A stretch of DNA of 64,000 nt from Anoplolepis gracilipes (GCF_047496725.1 NC_132980.1:4764572-4828571), one strand, 5' to 3'. Counted from the stretch's first letter, positions 1 through 9,900 are shown. The notes: generated by a model from the letters alone, not told the origin. Numbers and translations are program-made.

Positions 1-121
1 AAATTATATTTTGTCTTACCTTAATTTATGAATGTTATATCTTAACTCTCATAGCCCAGGAAAAATATCTTTGTTAATTTTAAAGAGCCATCTTTTATAT
101 TTTGATAAAGAATTAACTTAC

Positions 122-1838
122 AAATTGTTCTTTTATTTCCGGATTTTCATAGATTATTTTCTCAAAGACTTCAATTTCTGCGATCGATTTTAATGGCAGA
201 AGAGACGCTACAAGGCTGACATTTCCTGAAAACATAGGTTTTCCGCATTCGATTTTCTGGTGAAGCTCCCATAATTGTACTTGAATCGATGCGAGCATCT
301 GAATAATTATTCTTGAATATTCTACATCAGAATAAATGACAGACAATATTTAGTATCGAAAGTAATTAGATGTTCTTTGTAAATAAGACCAATAAGTTCA
401 GTGAGTTTCACCTTCCTGATTACGGTCCACCACTTCCATGCCATCGAAGGCTTTTTTAGTAAGCGTTGAAATTTCAGATAAAATTTTTTTATTGCGAGTT
501 TCTGACATCGCAACCGGACTCGGAATCATGTATGGGTTATCCACGTTTTCTGCGTCCTCGTCTATGTCGTATTGGTTTTCGTCTATAGCACAACACAAGA
601 TATCATTAGGGTCTGATCAGAACGGCTGATTTATAATTTTAAGACCGTGTTTTATATTTTAAGTCTTTGCATGTCTTTAGTAACTTACAATACTGTCTTT
701 TGTCTCATGTCTAAATCGTACGAAGTATTAATAAAAGTAATAATTTTACTGTATGCATACAGTATTCTAGATTTTTCTTGTGCGTTACTAAAGACAAAGA
801 CTCTCAGAACATAAAACATTATCTTAAAATTATAAGTCAACTATTCTGCTCAGACTCTTACTTATGATATGTGACTTTGTGAACTTTTTTGATCCTCTTG
901 CCTTTACGACGTCGTGTGAATTTTGAAAGTTTGCAGATTCTGATATCTTGCCAGAGCTGTTTGGAATCGGTGGCAGATCTGATAATATGTTTCGACCTGA
1001 AAATCCAGAGTTAATTTTTGATGATGTTTCGTTATCAGTTGTATATACAATATGCATTGATATGTATAGTAAAAAAGATTGTTTACAGACATGATGTAAA
1101 CTATCATTGAGATTTCTGCACAAGGATTTTTAAACAGCTTTATCTTAATAGCTCAGGATGGAATCCACAAGAGATATGAGGATTTGAAATTTATAGGGAT
1201 TTTAAGTTTAATTTAATAAGTGTAAAGTGCAAATTACGAAATAGATTTAAACAGGAAAAACTACACTATATAGATACTACACTATATATTCTCCTAATGG
1301 TATTAAAGAAATAAATAAAGTATCACAATCTTTAAAAAATTTGTTAAATTAGATCATAAAATAGCAAAACCTTACGCAGTTCTTGTGGCTTTTTTATCCT
1401 CCTTGAAGTTTTAGATTGATTTTCATTTTTGGCATCATCGGATGAGGAGCTCGATATTCGTCTATTGGGTACCACTTTTCTGTACCCTTTTCTGAGTTGG
1501 TCATCATCAGTAGTTATATAATTTGCATCCTCCGCAACCTTTCAAGCCTTTTCAAGAGACGCTGAAAAGAAGTATTAATTATAAATAGAAACTAAAAATG
1601 TCACAGATGTTCCTTTATACTATAATAAAGAAATATGCTTACTGCAATATTTTTCGATGGTCACAGGCAAATTATCCCACGACTTTTTATCTGGTTCAGA
1701 TTTTTTTGCTATTAGCGTACTAGTGTTTTTATAATTTGTCGGCCACCAATATGATAGTTCATCGTCATTTGTTTCAAGCCAATTGGATGATACTTCGGAA
1801 ACATCATTATTGTTGAATGTTACGACTGCATACGCCAT
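122..1838 (-). pseudogene. DUF4806-type gene, five exons, C-terminus beyond left edge, in-phase stop in exon 2
   Basis: Exons by splice sites and phase (minus strand): 1643-1838, 1376-1561, 862-996, 412-582, 122-321. Every GT and AG fits and phases join without slip (196+186+135+171+200 = 888 nt, 296 codons). The start is the ATG at 1836-1838, giving MAYAVVTFNNND, the usual opening of a gene type common in ants. Exon 5 holds the start of the DUF4806-like part (SLLPLKSIAEIEVFEKII), a short domain of unknown function often seen in transposon-linked insect proteins. Exon 2 reads SLEKA, then TGA at 1542-1544, then KVAEDANY, so the product would stop after about 70 residues unless exon 2 is skipped or the base is an error. 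The donor at 115-121 (gtaagtt) shows at least one further exon lies outside the window. No function is known to me. Exon structure is well supported; pseudogene status rests on one codon. Confidence 0.6.
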
Positions 1839-2109
1839 GTCTATCACCAATTGTAAGTGAAAATGAAATAATTTCAAAATGGAACAAGAGGAAATGAGAT
1901 TGCAAGAAAGGATTTGAAAAATACAAGAAACAATTTTTTTTATTGGATTGAATTTTAGATAATTAATAATTATATTGCAATAAAGGAATCACTATACTTG
2001 AAGTGGTTTCTTCAGGATTTTGCAATTTTAAACATTTTGTCTGTATTTGTGACGCTAACAACGTAATCCAGATATAAATCTTTCGTTAATCAGAGAGATG
2101 CCAACTTTT

Positions 2110-3350
2110 TGAGAATCGCACGGTACTGAAAAAAATGACCTTGTGTTGCTATACTTATTTCCTCTTATATAAAGAACATTATTGTTACTAAAAATTTTTG
2201 TTACGATAAAAATCGAATCATCATTCAATCGGCAACAGTTCTCATAATCCTCTGTTGAAATGAAAAATCCATCGAATTCGAGAAATTTGATCTTTATTGC
2301 AGACTTCGAATAGTGTACAACTGGATACGATTTGCGATATTGAATTTGAATTGGCAGAGTATTTGCTTCTGTTATACGATTAACGATTTGATGTAAAGGT
2401 TTTTGCGAATTCTTAACCTGTTTTCTTTATTACCTGCAAACAGTTTTCAAATTTAAACGCACTGAATTGATCTAAGCAGCCAAATCGGGTTACATCAGAA
2501 GCAAGGTGCACGAGATTATGTACATTATGCGTAATGTGTTCCAAACCATACAATTCTCCATAATGCGAAACAAACCAACATAATAAAGATTGAGCATAAT
2601 CATTCATAACTAAAAACAGTTTACGATCAGCTAAAATAATATTGCTAAGCTCAATGAAAGAAAATGATTATACAAATCTTTCCGCAAAACTAATTTCAAA
2701 ACCACAGGACTAGTGTAAAGAAGAAACTGTCGAAACTCAATGGCTTTCCATCTATCGATATCGTTAAAACTTCTCGGTTTTCTGCTAAATTCTTTAGTTA
2801 TAAAGCATTTTATTGACTCTATAATTTCTTACGCAGCTTGCAGTTGTTCGTTAGTAAGTCGAATATTTTTAGAACCTTTAACCCAGAATTGAAGAAGACG
2901 TTTGGTAACTCCTAAGCATACAAGATGTATATAGTATAAAACAACTTGAGAAACCATATCTATATTTAAATTTAATAAATCTGACTAACCCACATGATGT
3001 TCAGGCTGTTGTTGATGTTGAAAAGAATAATCAGTTCTTAATTCGCTATTTATTTCAGGAAAGTAATGCGATGGCCCAATGCATCTCTTTCTTGAATACA
3101 TTTAGAACATCCAAAATATCCATTGTGACCTTTCGTATAAGTAAGAAACGACTTTGCAGGTGCATCGCAAACAATTGCCTTGATATTTACACAACGCTTA
3201 TGATCATCAACATCAAGACCGTTTCTAAAAATTTCAGTCATGTCAATGATAAATTCTTTCAGATAAATATTAGCATCAGCAGGTTTCTTGTCACCATAAT
3301 ATATGCCAACAACAATAGGCTGAGTGTAGAAATCAGTTTCGATTGATCTT
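2110..3350 (-). pseudogene. CACTA/EnSpm-like transposase relic (Tnp2-like and DUF4218-like parts)
   Basis: Broken pieces of one protein read in order on the minus strand. From about 3347 to 3050 an open stretch contains IETDFYTQPIVVGIYYGDKK followed by AIVCDAPAKSFLTYTKGHN and GYFGCSKC, the cysteine-pair signature of the Tnp2-like transposase core. From about 2900 to 2410 come IDRWKAIEFRQFLLYTSPVV and NVHNLVHLASDV, like the DUF4218 region that follows Tnp2. From about 2275 to 2115 a remnant of the C-terminal part is visible (CCRLNDDSIFIVTKI). In-frame stops and frame changes separate the pieces, so no working transposase is encoded. It lies just upstream of the DUF4806-type gene on the same strand. 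Family assignment is from remembered motif patterns; relic status is directly visible. Confidence 0.6.
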
Positions 3351-3489
3351 AAAATTGGCCAAAATTGATATCAATATTACTCGTTTATGCCTCTTAATAT
3401 TCAAAATAGCTGCTATATTTTCTATACATTTTTTTGTTAATAACTTTTTAATAAATAACGAGCGACGGCTAAAACCTTCTGAAAGTCAG

Positions 3490-3867
3490 TTAAGAGGGTG
3501 ACTTTGACAACATGTCAAGGTCAAGGTCATCGGGGTTGCCTCCTCTAAACGTAAGTTTTACCCAATTTTTTCCATTTTCGGACAACTTTTCTAAATTATT
3601 TTGCCGAAGTTGTTTCTGTCTTCCCTGTGTTTGTCGAGATTCTCTGGTTTTTACTACTTTTATTTGTCGTCGTTTTTCGAGATTCTCGATAATAGGCGGA
3701 ACAGTTTTACACATGCTTTGATGTAATTGTGTAAGGACTTGTTGCGTATTGTATTGAACTACTGCCCCTGCAACTCTTGCATTGTAAGAACTTCGTTTAC
3801 TAAAATTAATACGTTTTCCACCTATTTCTTTGCAGATTATCGAATTGAACGATTCTGCGGAATTATT
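3490..3867 (-). pseudogene. Mutator-like transposase fragment cut by the DIRS insertion
   Basis: An open frame of about 125 codons reads NSAESFNSIICKEIGG, KRINFSKRSSYNARV, AVVQYNTQQVLTQLHQS and then a basic stretch (KRRQIKVVKTRES) before a stop at 3490. The run 'ESFN.II.K.IGGKRINFS.R.SY..R..AAVV.YN' is the C-terminal half of a Mutator-like transposase found in many copies in insects. The frame is cut at 3867 exactly where the DIRS element begins; I could not find the matching upstream half beyond 9350. It is therefore a fragment, either already broken or split by the insertion. Confidence 0.55.
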
Positions 3868-4060
3868 TAATGATTAAACGAACTTACCAGTAAGTGAAGT
3901 TCTATCATAATTGTATGAAGCGCCTCTTCCGAAAGATAACAAGTAGTACTCCTCAATTCCATGCCAAGGGCGCCACAATATTTAAAGCTAGAATAAAAAA
4001 TACTTCTCCATCTAGGCGTTATCCCCATTCCATCGGGCCCAATACGTCATTCCTTTGAAA
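3868..4060 (-). repeat. Right inverted terminal repeat of the DIRS element
   Basis: Positions 3946-4060 are the near-perfect reverse complement of 9200-9325. The outer 3868-3945 part is specific to this end and is the reverse complement, with one mismatch near 3896, of 4133-4201 in the internal complementary region. The outer boundary is placed where that complementarity stops (taatgattaaacg). Confidence 0.9.
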
Positions 4061-4132
4061 GATCCATAGTCGTAGCCTAATAAGTTCTACGGGGTTTGAA
4101 TTAATCAAACATGGGTTTAGGGAGGGACTCAT

Positions 4133-4242
4133 CTTTCGGAAGAGGCGCTTCATACAATTATGATAGAACTTCACTTACAGGTAAGTTCGTTTAATCATTA
4201 AATTGTATTTCGCGCCTCTTCCTCAAGATAACAAGTAGATGT
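4133..4242 (-). repeat. Internal complementary region of the DIRS element
   Basis: This is a two-part sequence. 4133-4201 is complementary to the outer end of the right repeat (3868-3945); 4202-4242 is complementary to the outer end of the left repeat (9311-9349). The two halves abut at 4201/4202, so the region spells the junction of the element's two ends, as in DIRS-1 of Dictyostelium, where it splints the ends into a circle. Confidence 0.88.
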
Positions 4243-4389
4243 TTAAAGTTGGCTACGGCTATAAAATTATATAAAAATAAAGTTAAAATTATATTATACA
4301 ATTATTTATTGTAAAATTAAATGCAGTTATAAGTGCGGAAAGGAAAATTAATCAAATTAAAACGTTCTTAATTTCCGCTCTAACTTTTC

Positions 4390-5376
4390 TTACATATCTA
4401 ATATTGCTTGCCCAAAAGTTCTCAAATCTTGGACGATGGGTCTATCGTAAAATCTTGTGAAGGTCGTTGAATTTTTTGTCCAACCTGCCGACTTCCTAAT
4501 TATGTCGAAATTAATGCCTTTGCGTTTTGCAGCAGATGTCGACGCATGTCTGGTGCTATGCGCGGAAAAAATATCAGTGTCAACACCACTTTCATACAAA
4601 ATATCTTTAACCTATCAACTAAGAGTTTGTTTTGAAGCTACCTTAAAAGGTTTTTTAAACGAAATAAACAAGACAGTTATGTTATTCCTAAAATCTTTGG
4701 TCCTTTCTATATAACTTAAAAGTGTATTTGCTGGACAAATATTCGAATTTTCTTCGTAAAAGGGCAAATTTAACACTGGTTGAGTTTTACCTGGTCTAGA
4801 GGTTTTGATCCTCTCAGGAATTTTAATCTCTATTAACCTTTCCTTGATCACTATATTCTCGATATTAATCAAGGACAAGGTTTGAATTCTTTGCCCAGTA
4901 ACTAAAGCCAACAATGTTATTAGTTTCTTACTTAAAATTTCTAACAATAAGTCCTTATTCTTAAAATTTTTAAAATAATCTAGGACTATCTTTGGATCCC
5001 AAGTAGATTCATATTTCGGTTTTGGAGGTTTCAATCTAAATAGCCCTTTAAAAAATCTCTTTATTAACTCATTTTGCCCTACTTCCGGACCTAAAATGAG
5101 TGAAATGGTTGATCTCATATTATTGAGAGATCCGTAAGACGCTCCTTTATTCAATTCTTCAGTAAGGAACTTTATAATATCCGTAATTTCTGTTTCATAA
5201 AAGTATTTATTCTTTTCCTTGCAATATCTCCACCATTTCTTCAAGGAGCAATCGTATTGCTTTAAGGAAGATTCGCTTAAGGAGGACATAGTGATTTTCA
5301 CGGATTCCTCCGGAATACCTTTTAGCAAGAAGGTTTTCCTGATAATAGCCCGGCCATCAGGGTAAGCGACTTCCAA
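4390..5376 (-). pseudogene. Tyrosine recombinase of the DIRS element, two adjacent in-frame stops
   Basis: One reading frame covers the whole catalytic region. The first segment (5376-4618) holds the N-terminal SAM-like part (KQYDCSLKKWWRYCKEKN) and the first catalytic arginine in LVTGQRIQTLSL. Then come TGA (4615-4617) and TAG (4612-4614) in tandem. The same frame continues to 4390 with HSTRHASTSAAKRKG (the His-x-x-Arg box), AGWTKNS and the nucleophile tyrosine in FTRFYDR. The start is uncertain because DIRS recombinase frames overlap the end of the RT frame and no ATG precedes the fold here. The enzyme would resolve and integrate a circular DNA copy. As it stands the active-site half cannot be made without readthrough. 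Confidence 0.85.
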
Positions 5377-5474
5377 AGAGGATGTGGTTCCCTATCAGGT
5401 GAAAGCAAGGTGTTACTGTCGGGTTTAAAAATCAAAACATCTGATTTTTGCATCGAGAAATATAACGGAAATGG

Positions 5475-7178
5475 TTAAGCTGGCCAATGTGGTACTACCA
5501 CTATACCTTCCGCTTCTTCCGCTTTAATCTTTTGTAAAACTTTAGCAATTAAGATAAATGGTGGAAAAGCATAAAAGAAAAAATTTTTCCAATTTAAGGT
5601 AAATGCATCTACTGCTATAGAGCCTGGGTCTTTCGTCCAAGATACATAATCTTTACATTTATTATTTATTCTTGATGCAAACAAATCTATGTCAGGATTA
5701 CCTAATCTTTTAACGATCTTCCGAAAAGCTACATCAGATATTTCGAACTCTGTTTCTTTATCCAATCTTTTGGATTCAAAATCCGCTACTGCATTATCTT
5801 TTGATGAAATATAAGACGCAAAAATGAATAGTTCACGTTCTTCACACCATTTCCAAATGGTTTTAGCAAGATCGCTAAGCTTTTTAAATCTTACACCACC
5901 CATACGATTTATATAAGCAATTGCAGTGGTGTTGTCAATTCTTAATAGAATGTCACAATTCCTAAGATCTTTGGCAAAACATTTGAGTCCAAAAAATGCC
6001 GACAAAAGTTCTAAATAATTGATATGGTGTAACCTTTCGGATTCATTCCACAATCCATGTGTTCTATTAGTACCACATGAAATCCCCCAACCAGTGAGGG
6101 AGGCGTCTAAGAAAATTTCGAACCTAAAACTTCGACTAGCCAAGCTTGAATTTCTATGCAAAACGTTTAATTCCCACCAAGCAAAATCACTTTGTAAATC
6201 TCGAGCTAAATGCATTACTGCTTCATAATTGCCCTTTGTTCTCAAAAGCTCCAAGTATTTTTCTCTCTCGAGATTCTTTACGTGTGCCCAACTGTATTTG
6301 ATAGCAGGGCAACAAGACACTAAGGATCCTATCAGTTGTGCAAATTCTCTAATTTTACATTTATCTAATTTTTTGAAAATTTTAATTTGATTCTGGAGCT
6401 TTTGTCTTTTTTCTTGTGATAACTCCAATGTCATATTTCGTGAATTTAGAATAAATCCCAGAAAAGTACAAGTTTGTGATGGAATTTTACAACTTTTTTC
6501 TTCATTTATAATAAAACCAATCTTTTCTAAAAACTCTACAGATGCCTTAATATTTCTTAAACAATCTGAATATGTATTACTTAAAAGTAATAAATCATCA
6601 AGATAAATGACTAATAGAAACCCTAAATTTCTTAAATAACTTATCACCGGTTTCATAATTTTTGTGAAAACATATGGCGCTGTGTTGAGACCAAAAGGCA
6701 AGCAATTAAACTCATAGAGGCTGTTATCAAATGAAAATCTTAAATATTTTCTAAATTCTTCATCAATAGGAATCATGTAATAAGCATCCTGGAGATCCAA
6801 TTTTCCCATAAACCAGTTTGGGCTTATCAATTTACAAGCTACTTTATAGTCTTCTAATTTGAAGTGATCCGTTTTGATAAATTCGTTTAATCTTTTAAGA
6901 TTGAGAATCAACCTACTTGAACCATCTGATTTAGGTATTAAAAATATACCAGATAAAAACTGATCTTTCTGTGCGTGACACTTACTAACAGCCCCTTTTG
7001 AGATTAACTTCTCGATGTGATCTTTCACTAGCGTTTTTTCTTTTAAGGACCATGCCGGTTCTCTAGGAGTCGAATTTTGAACCACAGTTTTAGCGAAAGG
7101 AATTTTGTATCCTATTATCCAGTCTAAAATCCTGACATCAGAAGTTAGTTTTTTCCATTCCTCTAAGTACAGTTTCAA
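5475..7178 (-). CDS. Reverse transcriptase-RNase H of the DIRS element
   Basis: 567 codons. RT motif A is KLDLQDAYY (about residues 126-134), motif B LPFGLNTAPY (160-169) and motif C VIYLDDLLLL (190-199) with the YLDD active site. RNase H follows with the expected acidic residues in FLDASLTGWG, NYLELLSAF, RIDNTTAIAY and NAVADFESK. The product copies the element RNA into DNA. The frame is open upstream past 7178 into the gag 3' end (NYVSSPAGRL), in a different frame from gag, so the true start or frameshift point lies there. It ends at TAA 5475-5477 right after VVVPHWPA. The same frame then continues for about 45 codons with family-like sequence (DREPHPLWKSLTL), so this stop is probably premature and trims only the tail. 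Confidence 0.9.
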   Translation of the reverse strand: MKLYLEEWKKLTSDVRILDWIIGYKIPFAKTVVQNSTPREPAWSLKEKTLVKDHIEKLISKGAVSKCHAQKDQFLSGIFLIPKSDGSSRLILNLKRLNEFIKTDHFKLEDYKVACKLISPNWFMGKLDLQDAYYMIPIDEEFRKYLRFSFDNSLYEFNCLPFGLNTAPYVFTKIMKPVISYLRNLGFLLVIYLDDLLLLSNTYSDCLRNIKASVEFLEKIGFIINEEKSCKIPSQTCTFLGFILNSRNMTLELSQEKRQKLQNQIKIFKKLDKCKIREFAQLIGSLVSCCPAIKYSWAHVKNLEREKYLELLRTKGNYEAVMHLARDLQSDFAWWELNVLHRNSSLASRSFRFEIFLDASLTGWGISCGTNRTHGLWNESERLHHINYLELLSAFFGLKCFAKDLRNCDILLRIDNTTAIAYINRMGGVRFKKLSDLAKTIWKWCEERELFIFASYISSKDNAVADFESKRLDKETEFEISDVAFRKIVKRLGNPDIDLFASRINNKCKDYVSWTKDPGSIAVDAFTLNWKNFFFYAFPPFILIAKVLQKIKAEEAEGIVVVPHWPA

Positions 7179-7204
7179 CCTGCCAGCCGGACTACTTACA
7201 TAAT

Positions 7205-8335
7205 TTAAGTTTTCTTCTGCCTTAACGTCTGTGACTGGGAGTTGTTGCGGTCTCCCCCGCTCTGATTTCCCCAGTCTTTCTTGTTGAACTGGTTTCTGTA
7301 ATTCTTGTTCCGGTACCCGCCTGACATTCTGGCTTTGAAAGGCTGACGTCGAGGCGGAACTTTCGAGTTTTTTGGCCTCTTTGTGTTCTTCAGTTTTGCC
7401 TTCAATTCCTTACCGGATCGTTCGATTGATTTTGCTGCTTTTAGTCTTTCTCCCAACTTCTGGCCAAAGAGCCACTCATCGGCTTTTGCTTCCTCTAGAG
7501 TATCTTTTTGAGAGCTACTAATTGCAGCTAAAATTAGACTCCTACGAGTCAGGGTTTCATCCCTCTGTAAATCCGCCAATAATCGTGCAGCCTCACTAAG
7601 TTTTTTTACTAGAGTAATTTGTGAGAGCGATAATTTCTCATCTTGCTTGTTATTAATGACATCCACAATAACACCACCCAGCAAGGCTAGGCACGCCGTG
7701 ATCTTCTTTTGTTTGATCATGATACGATCGTCACGCTTTGTTGATGTTTCACCTATTGAAACCTTAATCTCCTCGTTTAATTTTGGAGGGTCAATCAAGA
7801 CACAATTCTTTGGCGGTACATGCTCCTTGAGCAACTTCTCTCTCTCCTCTTTTGGTAACCCTTTCTTTAAAATATCCTCCAGTCGAACAGAAATGCTTTT
7901 TGGGATGGCTGGAGCTAGTACTCTATCTTCCGCAACCCGTTTGCCAATTACCTCTAAGATCTCCAGATTCAGGTCTTCAACGATGGTCCCTTCTTCCTGA
8001 CTCGGGATATCAGTTTTCTGGATCTCAGAGGGTGCCTCCACACCTGATACTATTGGCTGATTTCTTATGGTGTTTTCCGCCGATGTTGCGATAGTGTTAT
8101 TAGGAGGATCCTGGGAATGATTTGAAGTCAAACCCTCGCCTTCTGTCAGTTCCTGACTGAACTCGCCGTATATTGAAGGTGATGTATCTCGTAAGGATCT
8201 AGGTGGAGATCTAGAAGGGCTCTGTGACAGATCTTCTAAGTTCGTCTCCTTGAACGACCTCAATCGTTTCCGACCAACCTCTTTTGATTCCATCTCACGG
8301 CTACCTAATAACCATAACCTTATTTTTAGAATCAT
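7205..8335 (-). CDS. Gag-like protein of the DIRS element
   Basis: 376 codons from the ATG at 8335; a second ATG at 8293 (MESKEVGRKRLRSF) is an equally good start. The first third is acidic and Ser/Pro-rich (LSQSPSRSPPRSLRDTS); the middle is helical and charged (PAIPKSISVRLEDILKKGL; SQITLVKKLSEAARLLADL). The C-terminus is very basic and Gly/Arg/Asn-rich (RRQPFKARMSGGYRNKNYR), suiting nucleic-acid binding. No zinc knuckle is present, as usual for DIRS gag proteins. Identity rests on position before RT in a defined DIRS element and on composition. It would package the element RNA. The 3' end overlaps the RT frame by a few dozen bases. Confidence 0.8.
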   Translation of the reverse strand: MILKIRLWLLGSREMESKEVGRKRLRSFKETNLEDLSQSPSRSPPRSLRDTSPSIYGEFSQELTEGEGLTSNHSQDPPNNTIATSAENTIRNQPIVSGVEAPSEIQKTDIPSQEEGTIVEDLNLEILEVIGKRVAEDRVLAPAIPKSISVRLEDILKKGLPKEEREKLLKEHVPPKNCVLIDPPKLNEEIKVSIGETSTKRDDRIMIKQKKITACLALLGGVIVDVINNKQDEKLSLSQITLVKKLSEAARLLADLQRDETLTRRSLILAAISSSQKDTLEEAKADEWLFGQKLGERLKAAKSIERSGKELKAKLKNTKRPKNSKVPPRRQPFKARMSGGYRNKNYRNQFNKKDWGNQSGGDRNNSQSQTLRQKKT

Positions 8336-8459
8336 TTTCAGTTTATACGAAAATACAAGATTATTTTTACATTAGGTTGGTGATCCACCTTCATTAAATG
8401 ATATGTCTTACGAAATATGCCAAGAAAATGTATTTAGTATACCTCTTATCTTGGAATAA

Positions 8460-8935
8460 AGTCTCTCACAGGTTAAAGCCTGTGAGTCGACAAGATTAAA
8501 TTTAGACATGACTAATTTATGTATAAAAACACTGCCCTTTATTATCTAATAATTAGATGTGTGTCTTTCGTCTCTGAGACAAGGCTCGCTCACAGGTTAG
8601 AGCCTGTGGCCCGTCAATAGGCTGGGCCTATGACGCGACGAATGTTTATTTAACCAGTGAAAATAATGCAATGTTTATTCATCACTCTTTTCGAGCGTGA
8701 ATATTTTTCGTCTTGAGATAAATCTCGTCCCCAGGTTAGAGCCTGTGGCTCGTCAATAGGTTAGGCCTATGACGCGACGAATGTTTATCAAAACTGTGAA
8801 AAAACAATGCAACGTTTCTTCATCACTCTTTTCGAGTGTGAATACTTTTCGTCTCAGAGATAAATCTCGCCAACAGGTTAGGGCCTGTGGTTCGTCAATA
8901 GGTTAGACCTATGACGCGACGAAAAAGTATTATAT
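8460..8935. repeat. Tandem repeats of about 130 bp with built-in hairpins, in the DIRS 5' region
   Basis: Three good copies and one partial copy lie between gag and the left terminal repeat. Each carries two perfect small hairpins, CACAGG..CCTGTG and CGTCAATAGG..CCTATGACG, joined to a CTTTTCGAG/ATCTCG segment. Copies start near 8560, 8700 and 8830; the partial copy is at 8465-8490. Only the hairpin parts are nearly invariant while linkers differ. Confidence 0.85.
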
Positions 8936-9165
8936 TTTAATATCCTATTCTTTCCTAACGGATATACATATGTATACCCCTCCTTTTCTTCAAGGGGTCT
9001 AAATTTATTACCGATTGTTCGTCTGACCTGATACTTACTTGAGCGTTTTCTCTGTAACCGATCTTTATGTCTTTTAAAATCCTTTAACAGTCGTTTCATC
9101 TTCTTTACTAATCTATTTTCCTTGAATTCATCCTCCGAATCCGCTCTGTGCTTTCTCTTTCCCAT
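8878..9165 (-). CDS. Small very basic ORF upstream of gag in the DIRS element
   Basis: The ATG at 9163-9165 gives about 95 residues beginning MGKRKHRADSEDEF, with an Arg/Lys-rich centre (KKMKRLLKDFKRHKDRLQRK). It begins next to the left terminal repeat and ends in the first tandem repeat. An upstream in-frame extension to 9204 exists but enters the terminal repeat. DIRS gag N-termini often start with a similar Lys/Arg-rich stretch, so it may be a detached gag N-terminal exon, an independent small protein, or chance. No homolog is recognised. Confidence 0.4.
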   Translation of the reverse strand: MGKRKHRADSEDEFKENRLVKKMKRLLKDFKRHKDRLQRKRSSKYQVRRTIGNKFRPLEEKEGYTYVYPLGKNRILKYNTFSSRHRSNLLTNHRP

Positions 9166-9199
9166 TATCAATCTATCGATGTGATCACCTCGGCACAAA

Positions 9200-9349
9200 A
9201 ACAAAGAATGACGTATTGGGCCCGATGGAATGGGGATAACGCCTAGATGGAGAAGTATTTTTTATTCTAGCTTTAAATATTGTGGCGCCCTCGGCATGGA
9301 ATTGAGGAGTACTACTTGTTATCTTGAGGAAGAGGCGCGAAATACAATT
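9200..9349 (-). repeat. Left inverted terminal repeat of the DIRS element
   Basis: Reverse complement of 3946-4060 over 9200-9325. The outer part 9311-9349 (ending aatacaatt) matches the internal complementary region at 4202-4242. This end is about 50 bp shorter than the other repeat. Confidence 0.9.
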
Positions 9350-9390
9350 AGCATAATTTGTAAAATTAGATAAATTTAACGAGGACAAAT

Positions 9391-9729
9391 ATACAGGGTA
9401 GCCCAAACCTATTGCAACACCTATGCTAATAACAAATTCTACAGTATTGAAATATATTTTTAATTAGAAAACGTTTAAAGACGACTAATGGAATTGTTGA
9501 AAATTGACGCGCCCTATCAAAATTACATTTTGCAACTAAAATATACGCTATGTTGAAAATTTATAACGTAATCTTAATAATTTTAATAATAATTTTTACG
9601 ATTTTAACAATTGTTTAAACAACATTTAAAAACTATTATAGTTGCAAATAAGGTTAAATATTAAGATTTTTGTTTCTAAATACCTTCAAAAATTTGATAT
9701 TGTTAGGTAATGTGATAGGTTTGGAACAT

Positions 9730-9740
<11 letters not shown>
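9391..9740. repeat. MITE-like repeat downstream of gene A
   Basis: Ends look inverted: atacagggtagcccaaacct at the left and ataggttt-gga-cattctgt at the right. Related copies lie at the same place downstream of genes B (21307-21680), C (29893-30258) and E (45537-45873), so it predates the duplications. An AT microsatellite follows at 9735-9792. Confidence 0.6.

Positions 9741-9792
<52 letters not shown>
9735..9792. repeat. (AT)n microsatellite
   Basis: About 29 uninterrupted AT units. Confidence 0.95.
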
Positions 9793-9794
<2 letters not shown>

Positions 9795-9900
9795 TTAATA
9801 TAATTGTTTTCATTGTATAAACCCTTTGTCCATCCTTTCGCTTTGCAGTAGTTGATATTCATTTACAGGATAATTGTGTTCGACATGGTGATGTACATGT

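Larger units (their letters stand above)
3868..9349 (-). mobile_element. DIRS-type tyrosine-recombinase retrotransposon, near-complete, about 5.5 kb
   Basis: The element reads right to left: left terminal repeat (9349-9200), small basic ORF, tandem repeats, gag (8335-7205), RT-RNase H (7178-5475), tyrosine recombinase (5376-4390), internal complementary region (4242-4133), right terminal repeat (4060-3868). The terminal repeats are inverted and unequal. The internal complementary region is complementary to the outer ends of both repeats, which is the arrangement defining DIRS elements, used to template a circular intermediate that the recombinase integrates. No target-site duplication is seen, as expected. 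It has three evident lesions: one stop in the RT tail and two adjacent stops in the recombinase. It inserted at the downstream flank of the receptor gene A and next to a Mutator-like fragment. Confidence 0.93.

Noticed and set aside
8560..8935. CRISPR-like pattern of repeats and spacers
   Set aside because: Eukaryotic context, units of about 130 bp with related linkers, inside a DIRS element; no cas genes.
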